From contig NZ_BMTU01000008.1 of NCBI RefSeq assembly GCF_014649835.1, positions 124,001-188,000 of the forward strand: 64,000 nt of DNA, read 5' to 3'. The notes beneath the pieces are model-generated. The model was not told the origin of the DNA. It made no database searches and saw nothing but the letters and a program-made list of their open reading frames with translations. Shown here in pieces: positions 1 through 8,138 of this stretch; position 1 is the first letter of the stretch; the number at the start of each line of letters is the position of its first letter. The position numbers and the translations under genes are program-made. The DNA is from Streptomyces pilosus (GTDB lineage Bacteria > Actinomycetota > Actinomycetes > Streptomycetales > Streptomycetaceae).

Positions 1-281
1 GTGGTGTCCGTGAACACGACGACGTCACCGCGGCGGACCTCACCGCCGTCGACGCGCTGGGCCAGCACCCGCTCGCCGGCGTCGATCGTCGGCGCCATCG
101 AGGTGGTCGGCACGGTGTACGGCCGGTACACCACCGCGCCCCAGACGAACCCGCCGAGGAACATCAGCAGGCCGAGGGCGACGGCCGCGTTGGACAGGAG
201 CTGACCGGTGCGGCCGCCCGCCCGGGCGCTGCCCGAGCCACCCGTGCCGGGGACCGTACGTGTCGTGCTCTGACCAGTCAT
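1..281 (-). CDS. sipZ: Type I signal peptidase SipZ (N-terminal part; gene runs off the window)
   Basis: Membrane-bound serine protease that removes signal peptides from exported proteins on the outer face of the membrane. Only the first 93 codons are in the window. They encode a Gly/Ser/Arg-rich cytoplasmic start, one membrane segment at about residues 31-51, and the catalytic serine box PTTSMAP with Ser61, followed by the RGDVVVF box typical of the family. The catalytic lysine region lies outside the window. It is the fourth signal peptidase gene in a row here. In S. lividans and S. coelicolor the fourth gene (sipZ) is reported to start its own operon, which fits the separate promoter seen just upstream. 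Confidence 0.9.
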   Translation of the reverse strand, partial: MTGQSTTRTVPGTGGSGSARAGGRTGQLLSNAAVALGLLMFLGGFVWGAVVYRPYTVPTTSMAPTIDAGERVLAQRVDGGEVRRGDVVVFTDT

Positions 282-287
282 GGCCGC

Positions 288-317
288 ACCCTACCCGGCA
301 GTACCGGACGCGGTCAG
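288..317 (-). promoter_or_regulatory. Predicted sipZ promoter, leaderless type
   Basis: On the minus strand there is CTGACC at 317-312, an 18-base spacer, TAGGGT at 293-288, then six bases and the ATG of sipZ at 281. A start point about seven bases after the -10 would fall on or next to the ATG, so the transcript would be leaderless. The -35 overlaps the stop codon of sipY, so sipZ can be expressed separately from the sipW-X-Y run. A weak AGGG in the same stretch could alternatively be a ribosome site. Confidence 0.5.
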
Positions 318-1315
318 CCCTCTTCGCCGCCCTGACCGGCGCCGGACCTCCGGCGCAGCAGGAGCACCAGCGGCACCGCGCCCGCGAGCGCGATCCCGTG
401 CGGCGCGGCCGACAGAGCCGGGCCGGACGGCGACGAGGCGTTCAGACCGGGCTGGTCGAAGGTGTCGGGGACCGGCAGGTTGGTCCAGCGGTCCAGCGGC
501 CAGGCGACGACGACGGCACGGCCGACGACCTTGTCCACGGGGACGAAGCCCTCGTTCTTGTCGGCCTGGTTGTACCGGGAGTCCCGGGAGTTCTGACGGT
601 GGTCGCCCATGACCCAGATGTGGCCCTCGGGGACCTTCACCTTGAACTGGCCGCCCTGGTCGTCCTGGCTGCACGGGGTGTTGCCGGGATACACGTACGA
701 CGATTCGTCCAGCGCCATGCCGTTGACCTTCAACGGGCCGGTGCCCTTGCACTCGACCGTGTCACCGCCGACGCCGATGACCCGCTTGATCAGGTCCTTC
801 TCCTCCGCGGACGGCATCAGGCCGATCCAGCTGAGGACCTTCTGCAGCGCGTTCGGCTCGGGGGTGGGCTCGCCCGCCAGCCAGTTGTCGGGGTCGTGGA
901 ACACGACGACCTCGCCGCGCTCCGGCTCGGAACCGAACCAGGGGGTGAGCTTGTCGACGAGGACCCGGTCACCCCGCTGGAGGGTGTTCTGCATCGAGTC
1001 GGACGGGATGGAGAACGCCTGCACCAGGAACGTCTTGATCAGCAGCGCCAGCACCAGGGCGATGCCGATGAGGATGGGCAGCTCCTTCCAGAAGGAGCGG
1101 GGCTGCTTCGCGCGGGGCGAGCCGTGTCCCGAGCCGCCTCCCTGGCCGCCCTGCTCCGTCGGGGGCTGCCCGCCCCCGGCTCCTTCGCCACCCGCCGAGG
1201 AGTGATTCCCGGAGGTCACGGAGTCGTCCGCCGCCGGATAGGCCGCTTCCCCGGGACGCCCGCGGCGCTCCTCGCCCTCGCGTCCGGACCGTGCGCCAAC
1301 CGCCGCATCCCCCAC
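314..1315 (-). CDS. sipY: Type I signal peptidase SipY
   Basis: Signal peptidase I of 333 residues. A long Gly/Glu-rich cytoplasmic region (about 1-75) is followed by a membrane segment (about 79-95), the serine box IPSDSMQ (Ser107), the box DKLTPWFG, and the lysine box DLIKRVIGVGGD (Lys177). The conserved VMGDHRQNSRDSR box comes later. A C-terminal hydrophobic stretch ending in LLLRRR suggests a second membrane anchor, a feature of several Streptomyces Sip proteins. The GTG start at 1315 is chosen because GAGGAG lies about six bases upstream; the ATG five bases further upstream is in another frame. It is the third gene of the sipW-sipX-sipY run. Confidence 0.92.
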   Translation of the reverse strand: MGDAAVGARSGREGEERRGRPGEAAYPAADDSVTSGNHSSAGGEGAGGGQPPTEQGGQGGGSGHGSPRAKQPRSFWKELPILIGIALVLALLIKTFLVQAFSIPSDSMQNTLQRGDRVLVDKLTPWFGSEPERGEVVVFHDPDNWLAGEPTPEPNALQKVLSWIGLMPSAEEKDLIKRVIGVGGDTVECKGTGPLKVNGMALDESSYVYPGNTPCSQDDQGGQFKVKVPEGHIWVMGDHRQNSRDSRYNQADKNEGFVPVDKVVGRAVVVAWPLDRWTNLPVPDTFDQPGLNASSPSGPALSAAPHGIALAGAVPLVLLLRRRSGAGQGGEEG

Positions 1316-2297
1316 GCCATCTCCTCACTCTCTGCCGCTGCCCGCGCCATGCCCGGCGCAGGCCCACCACTCCCATAACGAGCGGGAGTTCCGCAGGGGT
1401 CGGGAGCTGGACCATTCCCTCGGAATCGTCCGGGGCAACCCTATGCGACAGCGGGGCGGCAGCGGTCGATCCCGGCGCGGAGTCCGACACGGACGCGAAG
1501 GTCGTGGGCTCCTCCAGAGTGCTCCAGCGGCCGAGGGGCCAGGCGATGACCACGGCCCGGCCCACCACCTCGTCCTCGGAGACGGTGCCGCCGTAGTCGG
1601 TGTCCTGGTGGGAGCGGGAGTCGGCGGAGTTCGACCGGTGGTCGCCCATCACCCACAGCCGTCCCTCGGGCACGGTGATGTCGAACGGGATCGAGGACGG
1701 GGCGTTGCCGGGGTAGAGGTAGTCGCCCTCCTCCAGCGGGACACCGTTGACCGTGACCCGGCCCTGCTGGTCGCAGCACTGGACCTTGTCGCCGCCGACG
1801 CCGACGACCCGCTTGATGAGGTCCTTGTCGTTCTCGGACGGCAGCAGTCCGATGAAGGTGAGCCCTTCCTTGATCTGCTTGATCCCGACGGGGTCGTCCT
1901 TGCTCGGCGTGGTCTGCTCGGTCGCCAGCCAGCCGCCGGGGTCCTTGAAGACGACCACGTCGCCGCGCTGCGGCCTGGACCCGAACCAGGGGGTGAGCTT
2001 GTCGACCAGGACCCGGTCGCCGATCTGGATCGTCTGCTCCATCGAGCCGGACGGGATGACGAAGGCCTGGACGAGAAACGTCTTGAGCACCAGCGCGATC
2101 AGGACGGCGACACCGACCAGGAGGGGGATCTCCTTGACGGCGCTGCGCCTGCGGCGCCGCTTGACCTTGCGCTGGAGTTTGCGCCGCTCGGCGCGGCTGC
2201 GTCCGGGGGACGCGCCGGTCGCCCGGCGGGAGCCGGTGGGCAGCAGGTTCTCCGCGGCGCTCTCCGGGACACCGCGGGGTTTTCCGCGGTTACCCAT
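969..2297 (-). CDS. sipX: Type I signal peptidase SipX, reading frame runs on into sipY
   Basis: Signal peptidase I. It has a basic N-terminus (KVKRRRRR), one membrane segment at about residues 57-75, the serine box IPSGSMEQ (Ser85), the lysine box DLIKRVVGVGGD (Lys162) and the VMGDHRSNSADSR box. ATG at 2297 overlaps the end of sipW by eight bases. A C-terminal hydrophobic patch (LPLVMGVVG) is present near residues 304-312. Unusually, no stop occurs before sipY: the frame stays open for about 119 more Arg/Gly-rich residues to position 969, antiphase to the real sipY frame. A TGA at 1327-1325, one base out of frame, is the probable ancestral stop, giving about 320 residues. The true gene is therefore probably 1325-2297 with a one-base indel near its end. 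Confidence 0.85.
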   Translation of the reverse strand: MGNRGKPRGVPESAAENLLPTGSRRATGASPGRSRAERRKLQRKVKRRRRRSAVKEIPLLVGVAVLIALVLKTFLVQAFVIPSGSMEQTIQIGDRVLVDKLTPWFGSRPQRGDVVVFKDPGGWLATEQTTPSKDDPVGIKQIKEGLTFIGLLPSENDKDLIKRVVGVGGDKVQCCDQQGRVTVNGVPLEEGDYLYPGNAPSSIPFDITVPEGRLWVMGDHRSNSADSRSHQDTDYGGTVSEDEVVGRAVVIAWPLGRWSTLEEPTTFASVSDSAPGSTAAAPLSHRVAPDDSEGMVQLPTPAELPLVMGVVGLRRAWRGQRQRVRRWRGGCGGWRTVRTRGRGAPRASRGSGLSGGGRLRDLRESLLGGWRRSRGRAAPDGAGRPGRRLGTRLAPREAAPLLLEGAAHPHRHRPGAGAADQDVPGAGVLHPVRLDAEHPPAG

Positions 2298-3027
2298 GGC
2301 CGCCCTCCGCCCGGACGGGGTCCGCCTCCCGGCCCGGGACGCGCGCGTAGGCGTCGGGCCGGTGCAGCCGGGTGGCACGGTCGAAGGGCCACACGATGGC
2401 GTCGGCGCGACCGATCACCTCGTCCACGGGGATCATGCCGCCGCCGGGCGAGCCGAGGTGGTCGCGGGAGTCGCGGGAGTCGGCGCGGTGGTCACCGAGG
2501 ACGAACAGCCGTCCCTCGGGTACGACGACGTCGAACGGCACACCGGAGGGGCCCTCGCCGGGGAACAGGAAGCCCGACTCGTCGACCGACCGGCCGTTCA
2601 CCCGGATCCTCCCCTCCCCCTCGCAGCACACGACGTGGTCGCCGCCCACCCCGACGACCCGCTTGATGTAGTCGGCCTCACCGAAATACCCGGTGCCGTC
2701 GAACACAATCACGTCGCCGCGGTCCGGCCCGTCGCCGGAGCGGTACGCCAACTTGTTTACGAGCACGCGGTCCCCGGCTCTCAATCCGGGCTCCATCGAT
2801 CCGCTGGGGATCTCGAACGGCCGCAGCACGAACGTGTTGAGGGCCAGCAGGAACAGCAGGCAGAGCAGCAGGGTCAGGCTGACGCGCCCGCCGGGGAGCC
2901 AGGAGGAGACCCGCGCCACCAACGCGGAACGCGACCGCTCCTCCGGCCCCGGTGTCCCCGAGGTGTCCTCGGGTCCTGGCGGGGGGAGGGAACGGTCGCG
3001 CTCCGTCGGCTGTGCTTCGGTGTCCAT
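2290..3027 (-). CDS. sipW: Type I signal peptidase SipW
   Basis: First gene of the three-gene signal peptidase run, 245 residues. Cytoplasmic Pro/Glu/Ser-rich head, a membrane segment at about residues 47-67, the serine box EIPSGSMEP (Ser77), the lysine box YIKRVVGVGGD (Lys122) and the GDHRADSRDSRDH box. Unlike SipX and SipY it has no evident C-terminal membrane anchor: the end is charged (VRAEGGHG). The stop TAA at 2292-2290 overlaps the sipX start. The gap to rplS is only 45 bases with no hairpin, so read-through from the ribosomal operon is possible. Confidence 0.92.
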   Translation of the reverse strand: MDTEAQPTERDRSLPPPGPEDTSGTPGPEERSRSALVARVSSWLPGGRVSLTLLLCLLFLLALNTFVLRPFEIPSGSMEPGLRAGDRVLVNKLAYRSGDGPDRGDVIVFDGTGYFGEADYIKRVVGVGGDHVVCCEGEGRIRVNGRSVDESGFLFPGEGPSGVPFDVVVPEGRLFVLGDHRADSRDSRDHLGSPGGGMIPVDEVIGRADAIVWPFDRATRLHRPDAYARVPGREADPVRAEGGHG

Positions 3028-3072
3028 CGACGCCAGATGCTATCCGGCCGCGATGTGACGCCGGTAAAGCGC

Positions 3073-3423
3073 TCAGTTCTCGCGCTTCTCCTTGATCTTC
3101 GCCGCCTTGCCGCGCAGCTCGCGCAGGTAGTACAGCTTGGCGCGGCGGACGTCACCCCTGGTGACGAGCTCGATCTTCTCCACGATCGGGGTGTGCACCG
3201 GGAAGGTGCGCTCGACGCCGACGGAGAAGGAGACCTTGCGGACCGTGAAGGTCTCGCGGACGCCGGCACCCTGGCGGCGGATCACCACGCCCTTGAACTG
3301 CTGCACACGGGAGCGGTTGCCCTCGATGACGCGCACGTGGACGTTGACGGTGTCGCCGGGGCGGAACGCCGGGACGTCGCTGCGCAGCGACGCGGAGTCG
3401 ACGGAGTCGAGCAGGTGAGACAT
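3073..3423 (-). CDS. rplS: 50S ribosomal protein L19
   Basis: Large-subunit protein L19, located at the 30S-50S interface. The 116-residue product has family signatures: an N-terminal helix, FRPGDTVNVHVRVIEGNRSRVQQ, GVVIRRQGAGVRETFTVRK, and the basic end LYYLRELRGKAAKIKEKREN. The length is normal. It is the last gene of rpsP-khpA-rimM-trmD-rplS but is separated from trmD by 132 bases, long enough to hold its own promoter. Confidence 0.97.
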   Translation of the reverse strand: MSHLLDSVDSASLRSDVPAFRPGDTVNVHVRVIEGNRSRVQQFKGVVIRRQGAGVRETFTVRKVSFSVGVERTFPVHTPIVEKIELVTRGDVRRAKLYYLRELRGKAAKIKEKREN

Positions 3424-3555
3424 TTCGTCTGCTTTCTTCGCTGATGCCGCAGGTCATCAACGGCAAGTAGGGTTTCGGATCACAGAGGCGCGGTACGGGC
3501 GGGCGTCATGTCCCCCTGCGGCAGGGGCGCACGCCGGACGACGCACAACAGCGGC

Positions 3556-4392
3556 CTATTCTTCCACGCCGTCGGTCCTGCGCCAAAATCGGCCGTACGG
3601 CTCGCCCTGGGGGTCAGGCGCCCAGCCCAGGATGGACAGCATCTCGCGGTCCTTCTTGTCGAAGGACCCGGGCCCGGAACGCTCGATGAGGTCGGGCCGG
3701 TGCGCGGTGGTGCGGCGCAGCGCCTCGTCGCGCCGCCAGCGGGCGATCTTTCCGTGGTGGCCGCTGAGCAGCACGTCCGGCACCTCCCGGCCGCGCCACA
3801 GCGGCGGCTTGGTGTGGACGGGGCCCTCCAGGAGGCTCGCCATGGCGCCGGGCGCGAAGGAGTCGTCGCGGTGCGACTCGGCGTTGCCGAGGACGCCGGG
3901 GAGCAGCCGCGCCACGGCCTCGGTGACGACGAGGACCGCCGCCTCGCCGCCGGCCAGGACGTAGTCGCCGATGGACACCTCGTAGACGGGCATCCTGGTC
4001 GCGTACTCGTCGACGACGCGGCGGTCGATGCCCTCGTAACGGGCCGGGGTGAAGATCAGCCAGGGGCGCTCGGAGAGCCGGACGGCGAGTTCCTGGGTGA
4101 AGGGACGGCCGCTGGGAGTGGGGACGATCAGGGCCGGCTCGCCGGAGCCGCGCTCGTAGCCGTCCGCCAGGACGGAGTCGAGGGCGTCCCCCCAGGGCTC
4201 GGTCTTCATGACCATGCCCGGGCCGCCGCCGTAGGGGGTGTCGTCGACGGTGTGGTGCCGGTCGTGGGTCCAGTCCCGCAGGTCGTGCACGTGCACGTCG
4301 AGCACGCCGCGCGCGCGGGCCTTGCCGACGAGGGAGACGTTCAGCGGTTCCAGGTACTCGGGGAAGATCGTGACGACGTCGAGTCGCATCAC
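3556..4392 (-). CDS. trmD: tRNA (guanine-37-N1)-methyltransferase
   Basis: Methylates G37 next to the anticodon using S-adenosylmethionine, preventing +1 frameshifting. The 278-residue product has the SPOUT-family features: MRLDVVTIFPEYLEPL at the start, DDTPYGGGPGMVMK, the substrate loop LIFTPARYEGIDRRV, and the knot region SIGDYVLAGGEAAVLV. The GTG at 4392 is directly followed by ATG; GTGATGA overlaps the rimM stop, so the two are translationally coupled. The C-terminus (EPYGRFWRRTDGVEE) extends slightly beyond the E. coli enzyme, as usual in actinomycetes. Confidence 0.96.
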   Translation of the reverse strand: MMRLDVVTIFPEYLEPLNVSLVGKARARGVLDVHVHDLRDWTHDRHHTVDDTPYGGGPGMVMKTEPWGDALDSVLADGYERGSGEPALIVPTPSGRPFTQELAVRLSERPWLIFTPARYEGIDRRVVDEYATRMPVYEVSIGDYVLAGGEAAVLVVTEAVARLLPGVLGNAESHRDDSFAPGAMASLLEGPVHTKPPLWRGREVPDVLLSGHHGKIARWRRDEALRRTTAHRPDLIERSGPGSFDKKDREMLSILGWAPDPQGEPYGRFWRRTDGVEE

Positions 4393-4964
4393 GCCTCGTC
4401 CCCGGCGTCCCCGGACGAGGCACCGGGCCCGCCGGCGGCCTCGTCGGAGGCGGCCCCGTCGTCGATCAGGCCGGGCGGCGGGTCGATGACCGCGCGCTGC
4501 TCCGCCAGGTCGATCGCGGTGACGATCTCCTCGACGAACGGCACGTACACCTCGCTGCCGTCGGGGCGCTCGACCACGAAGAGGTCCTGGCTGGGCAGGT
4601 GCGAGATCTCGGTGATCCGGCCGATCTCCTCGCCGTCCACGGTGACGACGTCGAGGTCGATCAGCTGGTGGTCGTAGTACTCGTCCTCGTCCTCGGGCCG
4701 CTCGTCGGGGTCCACGTCGGCGATCAGGAGGGTGTTGCGCAGCGCTTCGGCGCCGGTGCGGTCGCGCACGCCCTCGAAACGCAGCAGGAGGCGGCCGCTG
4801 TGCACGCGGCCGGTCTCGATGGTGAGCGGTCCCACGGAGGCGGGGTCCGTGGTCAGGACGGCGCCGGGGCCGAGCCTCAGCTCCGGTTCGTCCGTGCGGA
4901 CCTCGACGGTGACCTCGCCCTTGATGCCGTGGGCGCGGCCGATGCGAGCGACTACCAGCTGCAC
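4389..4964 (-). CDS. rimM: 16S rRNA processing protein RimM
   Basis: Assembly factor for the 30S head, binding ribosomal protein S19. The start is placed at GTG 4964 (MQLVVARIGRAHGIKGEV), with GGAG about ten bases upstream; an open frame extends further upstream but is not conserved-looking. The N-terminal barrel has the hallmark GRAHGIKGEVTVEVRTDEP, and the PRC-barrel half has YYDHQLIDLDVV and SQDLFVVERPDGSEVYVPFVEEIV. After IDPPPGLID comes a Gly/Ala/Asp-rich tail of about 25 residues, probably disordered. Its stop overlaps trmD. Confidence 0.94.
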   Translation of the reverse strand: MQLVVARIGRAHGIKGEVTVEVRTDEPELRLGPGAVLTTDPASVGPLTIETGRVHSGRLLLRFEGVRDRTGAEALRNTLLIADVDPDERPEDEDEYYDHQLIDLDVVTVDGEEIGRITEISHLPSQDLFVVERPDGSEVYVPFVEEIVTAIDLAEQRAVIDPPPGLIDDGAASDEAAGGPGASSGDAGDEA

Positions 4965-5046
4965 TGTGCTTGATCTCCTGTCATACGACTGCGGGCCGGG
5001 GACGGCCCAGTGGCCTTCCCCGGCCCGAGCCGGTGCTGCTTTGGCG

Positions 5047-5286
5047 TCAGCGGACGTGGTCCACGTCGACGAGGTCGACGCGGACACCGCGGCCGCCGAT
5101 GGCGCCCACTACGGTGCGCAGGGCGCGTGCGGTGCGGCCGTTGCGGCCGATCACCTTGCCGAGGTCGTCCGGGTGGACCCGGACCTCGAGCACCCGCCCG
5201 CGACGCAGGTTGCGCGAGGCGACCTGCACATCGTCAGGGTTGTCGACGATGCCCTTCACGAGGTGCTCGAGAGCCTCCTCGAGCAT
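5047..5286 (-). CDS. khpA: KH-domain RNA-binding protein (KhpA)
   Basis: Small 79-residue single KH domain protein. The core motif is visible as VRVHPDDLGKVIGRNGRTARALR, where the GxxG loop is GRNG. It lies two bases downstream of rpsP and upstream of rimM, its usual place in Gram-positive genomes. In firmicutes KhpA pairs with KhpB/Jag to bind RNA and influence cell elongation; a role in 30S biogenesis or translation is inferred here from the operon. Confidence 0.9.
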   Translation of the reverse strand: MLEEALEHLVKGIVDNPDDVQVASRNLRRGRVLEVRVHPDDLGKVIGRNGRTARALRTVVGAIGGRGVRVDLVDVDHVR

Positions 5287-5288
5287 GC

Positions 5289-5708
5289 TCAGGCCTCGGT
5301 CGACGCGGACTCGGCGGCGGCCTCGTCCTTCTTCTCAGCCTTCTTCTTCTGGGTGATCGCCTCACCCTTGCCCTCGTCGTCGCCGCCGATCGCCTCGAAC
5401 GTCGGACGGGCGGGCTTCTCGGCCTGCTGGAGCAGCGGAGCCGGGGCGGGCTCGCCCTTGAACTTCTGCCAGTCGCCGGTCTTCTTCAGGATGGCGAGCA
5501 CGGGCTCGGTCGGCTGGGCGCCGACACCGAGCCAGTACGCCACGCGCTCGCCGTCGACCTCGATCACCGACGGGTTGTACGTCGGGTGGTACTTGCCGAT
5601 CTCCTCGATGGCCCGGCCGTCACGGCGGGTACGGGAGTCGGCGACGACGATGCGGTAGTGAGGCGAACGGATCTTGCCCAGACGCTTCAGCTTGATCTTG
5701 ACTGCCAC
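5289..5708 (-). CDS. rpsP: 30S ribosomal protein S16
   Basis: Small-subunit protein S16, needed for 30S assembly. The N-terminal 80 residues carry the family pattern: MAVKIKLKRLGKIRSPHYRIVVADSRTRRDGRAIEEIG followed by YNPSVIEVDGERVAYWLGVGAQPTEPV. A C-terminal extension of about 50 residues is Lys/Glu/Ala-rich (KGEAITQKKKAEKKDEAAAESASTEA), common in actinobacterial S16. First gene of its operon; the promoter must lie in 5709-6045. Confidence 0.96.
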   Translation of the reverse strand: MAVKIKLKRLGKIRSPHYRIVVADSRTRRDGRAIEEIGKYHPTYNPSVIEVDGERVAYWLGVGAQPTEPVLAILKKTGDWQKFKGEPAPAPLLQQAEKPARPTFEAIGGDDEGKGEAITQKKKAEKKDEAAAESASTEA

Positions 5709-6045
5709 GGGAGTGGGTTCTCCTGATTTTGACGTGGTTGGGCACGGCGGAATGTGCCGCGTGGGGTTGCGGTACCCGAGTGCCCGATGGACGCGTCAGC
5801 CGGAGGAGAGAGGGGTCCTGTGCGACTGTCGAGTACAGCTAGCCATTGTGCCACACCCCGCGGGGCGCGCCCGACCGCGGGGTGGCCGCACGCGGGCAGC
5901 CGGAGGCACCCGGCGTCGCGGTGACCGTACGGCGGGTGTGCCGTCGCGCCCGTCCGCGCCGGTGGGGCGGCACGGCGGGCGGGGCGGGAGTGGGCGGAAG
6001 TGGCCACGGACGGGCCGGCCCCGGCATCCACGAGATGCCGGGGCC
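5709..6045. other. Intergenic region upstream of rpsP
   Basis: 337 bases between the SprT-like gene stop and the rpsP start. It must hold the rpsP operon promoter and leader on the minus strand. An ATG-proximal AGGAG precedes rpsP. I found no convincing -35/-10 pair; a TGTACT at about 5830 on the minus strand is a weak -10 candidate. No gene or strong hairpin was seen. Confidence 0.5.
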
Positions 6046-6642
6046 TCAGCTCGCCGCTGCCACTTCCGGGATGCGGAAGGGCTTGCCGCAGCCGCCGCAG
6101 ACGATGGGGGCCTGGGCCAGGACCGAGGGGACCACGCGGACGTTGCGGCCGCAGTCGCAGACGGCCTTGACGCGCACCCCGCCCCCGGAGGATCCGTGCC
6201 GGGCGGCCGGGCCGCGGAAACTGCGGGCGGTGTCGCCCGCGGTCGCCGCGGTGTGCGCCTTCAGGGCGCGGTGCAGGCGCTCCGTCGTCGGGCGGTAGCG
6301 GCGCTTCGCCTCGGGGGTGAGCGTGACCAGGGAGAAGCCGCTGCTGGGATGCGGTTCCTCGGGGTGGTCCAGGCCCAGCTCCTCGGCGATCGCGAGGAAT
6401 CGGCGGTTGTGGTAGCGGCCGGCTCGGGAGGTGTCGCGCACGCCGCGTGCGGCGGCGACGCCATGGACCGCCTCGTGCAGCAGTCGCTCGAAGGAGAGCT
6501 CGTGACCGCAGGCGGACGACGACTCCCCGATCAGGGACTCGGGCGCGGCAAGATCGGGCAGCTCGGGGTGGTACCGCTGAATGTCGGCCCACGCCTGCGC
6601 CAGTTCTGCGGCGAGAACAGGTGGTGTCTGTGTCGTGCTCAC
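6046..6642 (-). CDS. SprT-like zinc metalloprotein with C-terminal zinc ribbon
   Basis: 198 residues. The central motif LLHEAVHGVAAARG is a HExxH-type metal site, with a following H (YHNRRF) as in SprT/SprT-like proteins. The C-terminal quarter has two cysteine pairs, CDCG and CGGCGKPF, a probable zinc ribbon. The N-terminus (LAQAWADIQRYHPELPD) resembles the helix before the SprT fold. The substrate is unknown; bacterial SprT proteins are poorly characterised, while eukaryotic SPRTN cleaves DNA-protein crosslinks. Transcribed alone on the minus strand, divergent from a methyltransferase. The GTG start has no ribosome site, and a promoter-like pair ends a few bases upstream. Confidence 0.75.
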   Translation of the reverse strand: MSTTQTPPVLAAELAQAWADIQRYHPELPDLAAPESLIGESSSACGHELSFERLLHEAVHGVAAARGVRDTSRAGRYHNRRFLAIAEELGLDHPEEPHPSSGFSLVTLTPEAKRRYRPTTERLHRALKAHTAATAGDTARSFRGPAARHGSSGGGVRVKAVCDCGRNVRVVPSVLAQAPIVCGGCGKPFRIPEVAAAS

Positions 6643-6650
6643 GTAATGAC

Positions 6651-6676
6651 AACGAGCGCGGGTGCCTCAGTGTTCC
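6651..6676 (-). promoter_or_regulatory. Possible SigR-type promoter of the SprT-like gene
   Basis: On the minus strand GGAAC (6676-6672) is followed after exactly 18 bases by GTT (6653-6651). This is close to the thiol-oxidative-stress sigma factor SigR consensus of Streptomyces, GGAAT-N18-GTT, with one mismatch. Transcription would start within a few bases of the GTG at 6642, so the mRNA would be leaderless or nearly so. Confidence 0.35.
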
Positions 6677-7223
6677 GATTCCGGGGCATCCCAAATAATT
6701 TGCACGTACCCGTCAGTTGCCGCTGATGCGTCCTGACGAGGGCGGGTGCGCTGATCTGCGGAGAAGCCTCACAGCTCACCTCAAGGTGGTGCGTAGGCTG
6801 ACGTACGCCCCGCGCGTAAGCGCTCTCCCGGGCTCCGGTGCGCGGAGGGTTCCCGCCCGCGCAAGAGGCGTTTCGGCCACTCTCGCGGCGGTCGGCGCCC
6901 GGCTCGTCCGAGGCACCGTGCCCGCGACGTTACCCGGTCCCCCGTCGGCACCGCGCACCACCCCCGCCCCGGCGCCCCACCGGCCCTTCCGGCCATGGCC
7001 GGAACCGGCGCGCCGGAGCCTCCGCCGTGGCGGACCGCACGGCCCCGGATTACCGGGATGTGAATTCTTGCCACTGGCACGAGCGAGTACCAAGCGGTCG
7101 CCGCATTCCACTGGACGACACGTCGAGTGCGGAGTTACCTGGCATACGGGGGGTGTGCGGGCGCACTGCACGGGGGCAGGGACGGGCACTGCGGCAACTC
7201 TCGGCTGATTGGGGCGCTTACCT
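6677..7223. other. Long intergenic region between SprT-like gene and methyltransferase
   Basis: Nearly 550 bases between divergent genes. It contains an AT-rich patch, unusual here, at about 6690-6702 (CCAAATAATTTGCA). No convincing ORF by third-position GC, no long hairpin, and no recognised RNA. It presumably holds the methyltransferase promoter, which I could not place. Confidence 0.4.
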
Positions 7224-8072
7224 ATGACACCTACGCTCGTGCGGCAGCACCTGCCCCGCGCGGGGGCCGTCCCCCGCGTGGACCGGCGCGCACGCGCGCG
7301 TGACTGGTCGGAGATCCAGGAGCGGATGCTCGTACCGCTCTACGAGGCGGTCTACGAGCGACTGGACGTGGGGCCGGCGACACGGCTCCTCGGCATCGGC
7401 TGCGGCTCCGGGCTGGCCCTGCTCATGGCGGCCTCGCGCGGTGCCGCCGTCGCGGGCGTCGACACCTGCGACGACCGGCTCGCTCTCGCCCGGGAGCGGC
7501 TGCTGCCCGACGACGCGCACGCGCGGGCGGGCACGCGCGTGGTGCACGGCTCACCGGCGGACGCCGGCCGCCCGGGCGCGCCCGCGTACACGGTGGTGAC
7601 CGCCTTCGAGCCGATCGGCTGTCTCACCGGGGACGCGGAAGGGCTCGGCGAGCTCCTCGCCGAGGCGGTGCCGCTGGCCGCGCGCGGAGCGGCCGTGGTG
7701 CTCTCCGGCTGGGGTCCGCCCGAGCGGTGCGCCACGGCCTCCGTGCTCCGGGTGGCCGGCGAGCTCGCGGAGCGGCCGCCCGGGGCGGGCGGCTGGCGCC
7801 CCACCGACCGCGACGACCTGGAGCGGGTCGCCGAGCGGGCGGGACTGCGCCCCGACGGCTCCGGGCGGGTGGCGTGCCCGTTCGGTTACGCGGACGCGGA
7901 CAGCGCGGTACGGGGCCTGAAGTCGACCGGCCTGTTCGATCCGGCGATCGCCGCCACGGACCGGCAGCAGGTCGACAAGGAACTGGCCGAGGCCCTGCAC
8001 CCGTACCAGCGGCCGGACGGGACGGTGTGGATGCCGAACGTGTTCCGCTACCTCGTCGCACGCGTCCCCTGA
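7224..8072 (+). CDS. SAM-dependent methyltransferase, substrate unknown
   Basis: 282 residues from ATG 7224 (an in-frame TTG at 7209 is the alternative). The class I methyltransferase motif I is LLGIGCGSGLALLMAAS, followed by an acidic motif II in VAGVDTCDDRLALARERL and motif-IV-like VVTAFEPIGCLTG. The second half, with ATDRQQVDKELAEALHPYQRPDGTVWMPNVFRYLVAR, matches the end of family members that modify small molecules. Single gene, convergent with ffh across a strong terminator. The real substrate cannot be told from context. Confidence 0.8.
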   Translation: MTPTLVRQHLPRAGAVPRVDRRARARDWSEIQERMLVPLYEAVYERLDVGPATRLLGIGCGSGLALLMAASRGAAVAGVDTCDDRLALARERLLPDDAHARAGTRVVHGSPADAGRPGAPAYTVVTAFEPIGCLTGDAEGLGELLAEAVPLAARGAAVVLSGWGPPERCATASVLRVAGELAERPPGAGGWRPTDRDDLERVAERAGLRPDGSGRVACPFGYADADSAVRGLKSTGLFDPAIAATDRQQVDKELAEALHPYQRPDGTVWMPNVFRYLVARVP

Positions 8073-8082
8073 GACGAGACGT

Positions 8083-8124
8083 GCCACTGGGGGCGTCCCC
8101 GTGATGCGGGACGCCCCCAGTGGC
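8083..8124. terminator. Bidirectional terminator between the methyltransferase gene and ffh
   Basis: Perfect 17-base inverted repeat (8083-8099 with 8108-8124) around an eight-base loop. It sits between converging genes. No uridine run, typical of Streptomyces terminators. Confidence 0.85.
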
Positions 8125-8138
8125 CTCGGCGGCGGGCC

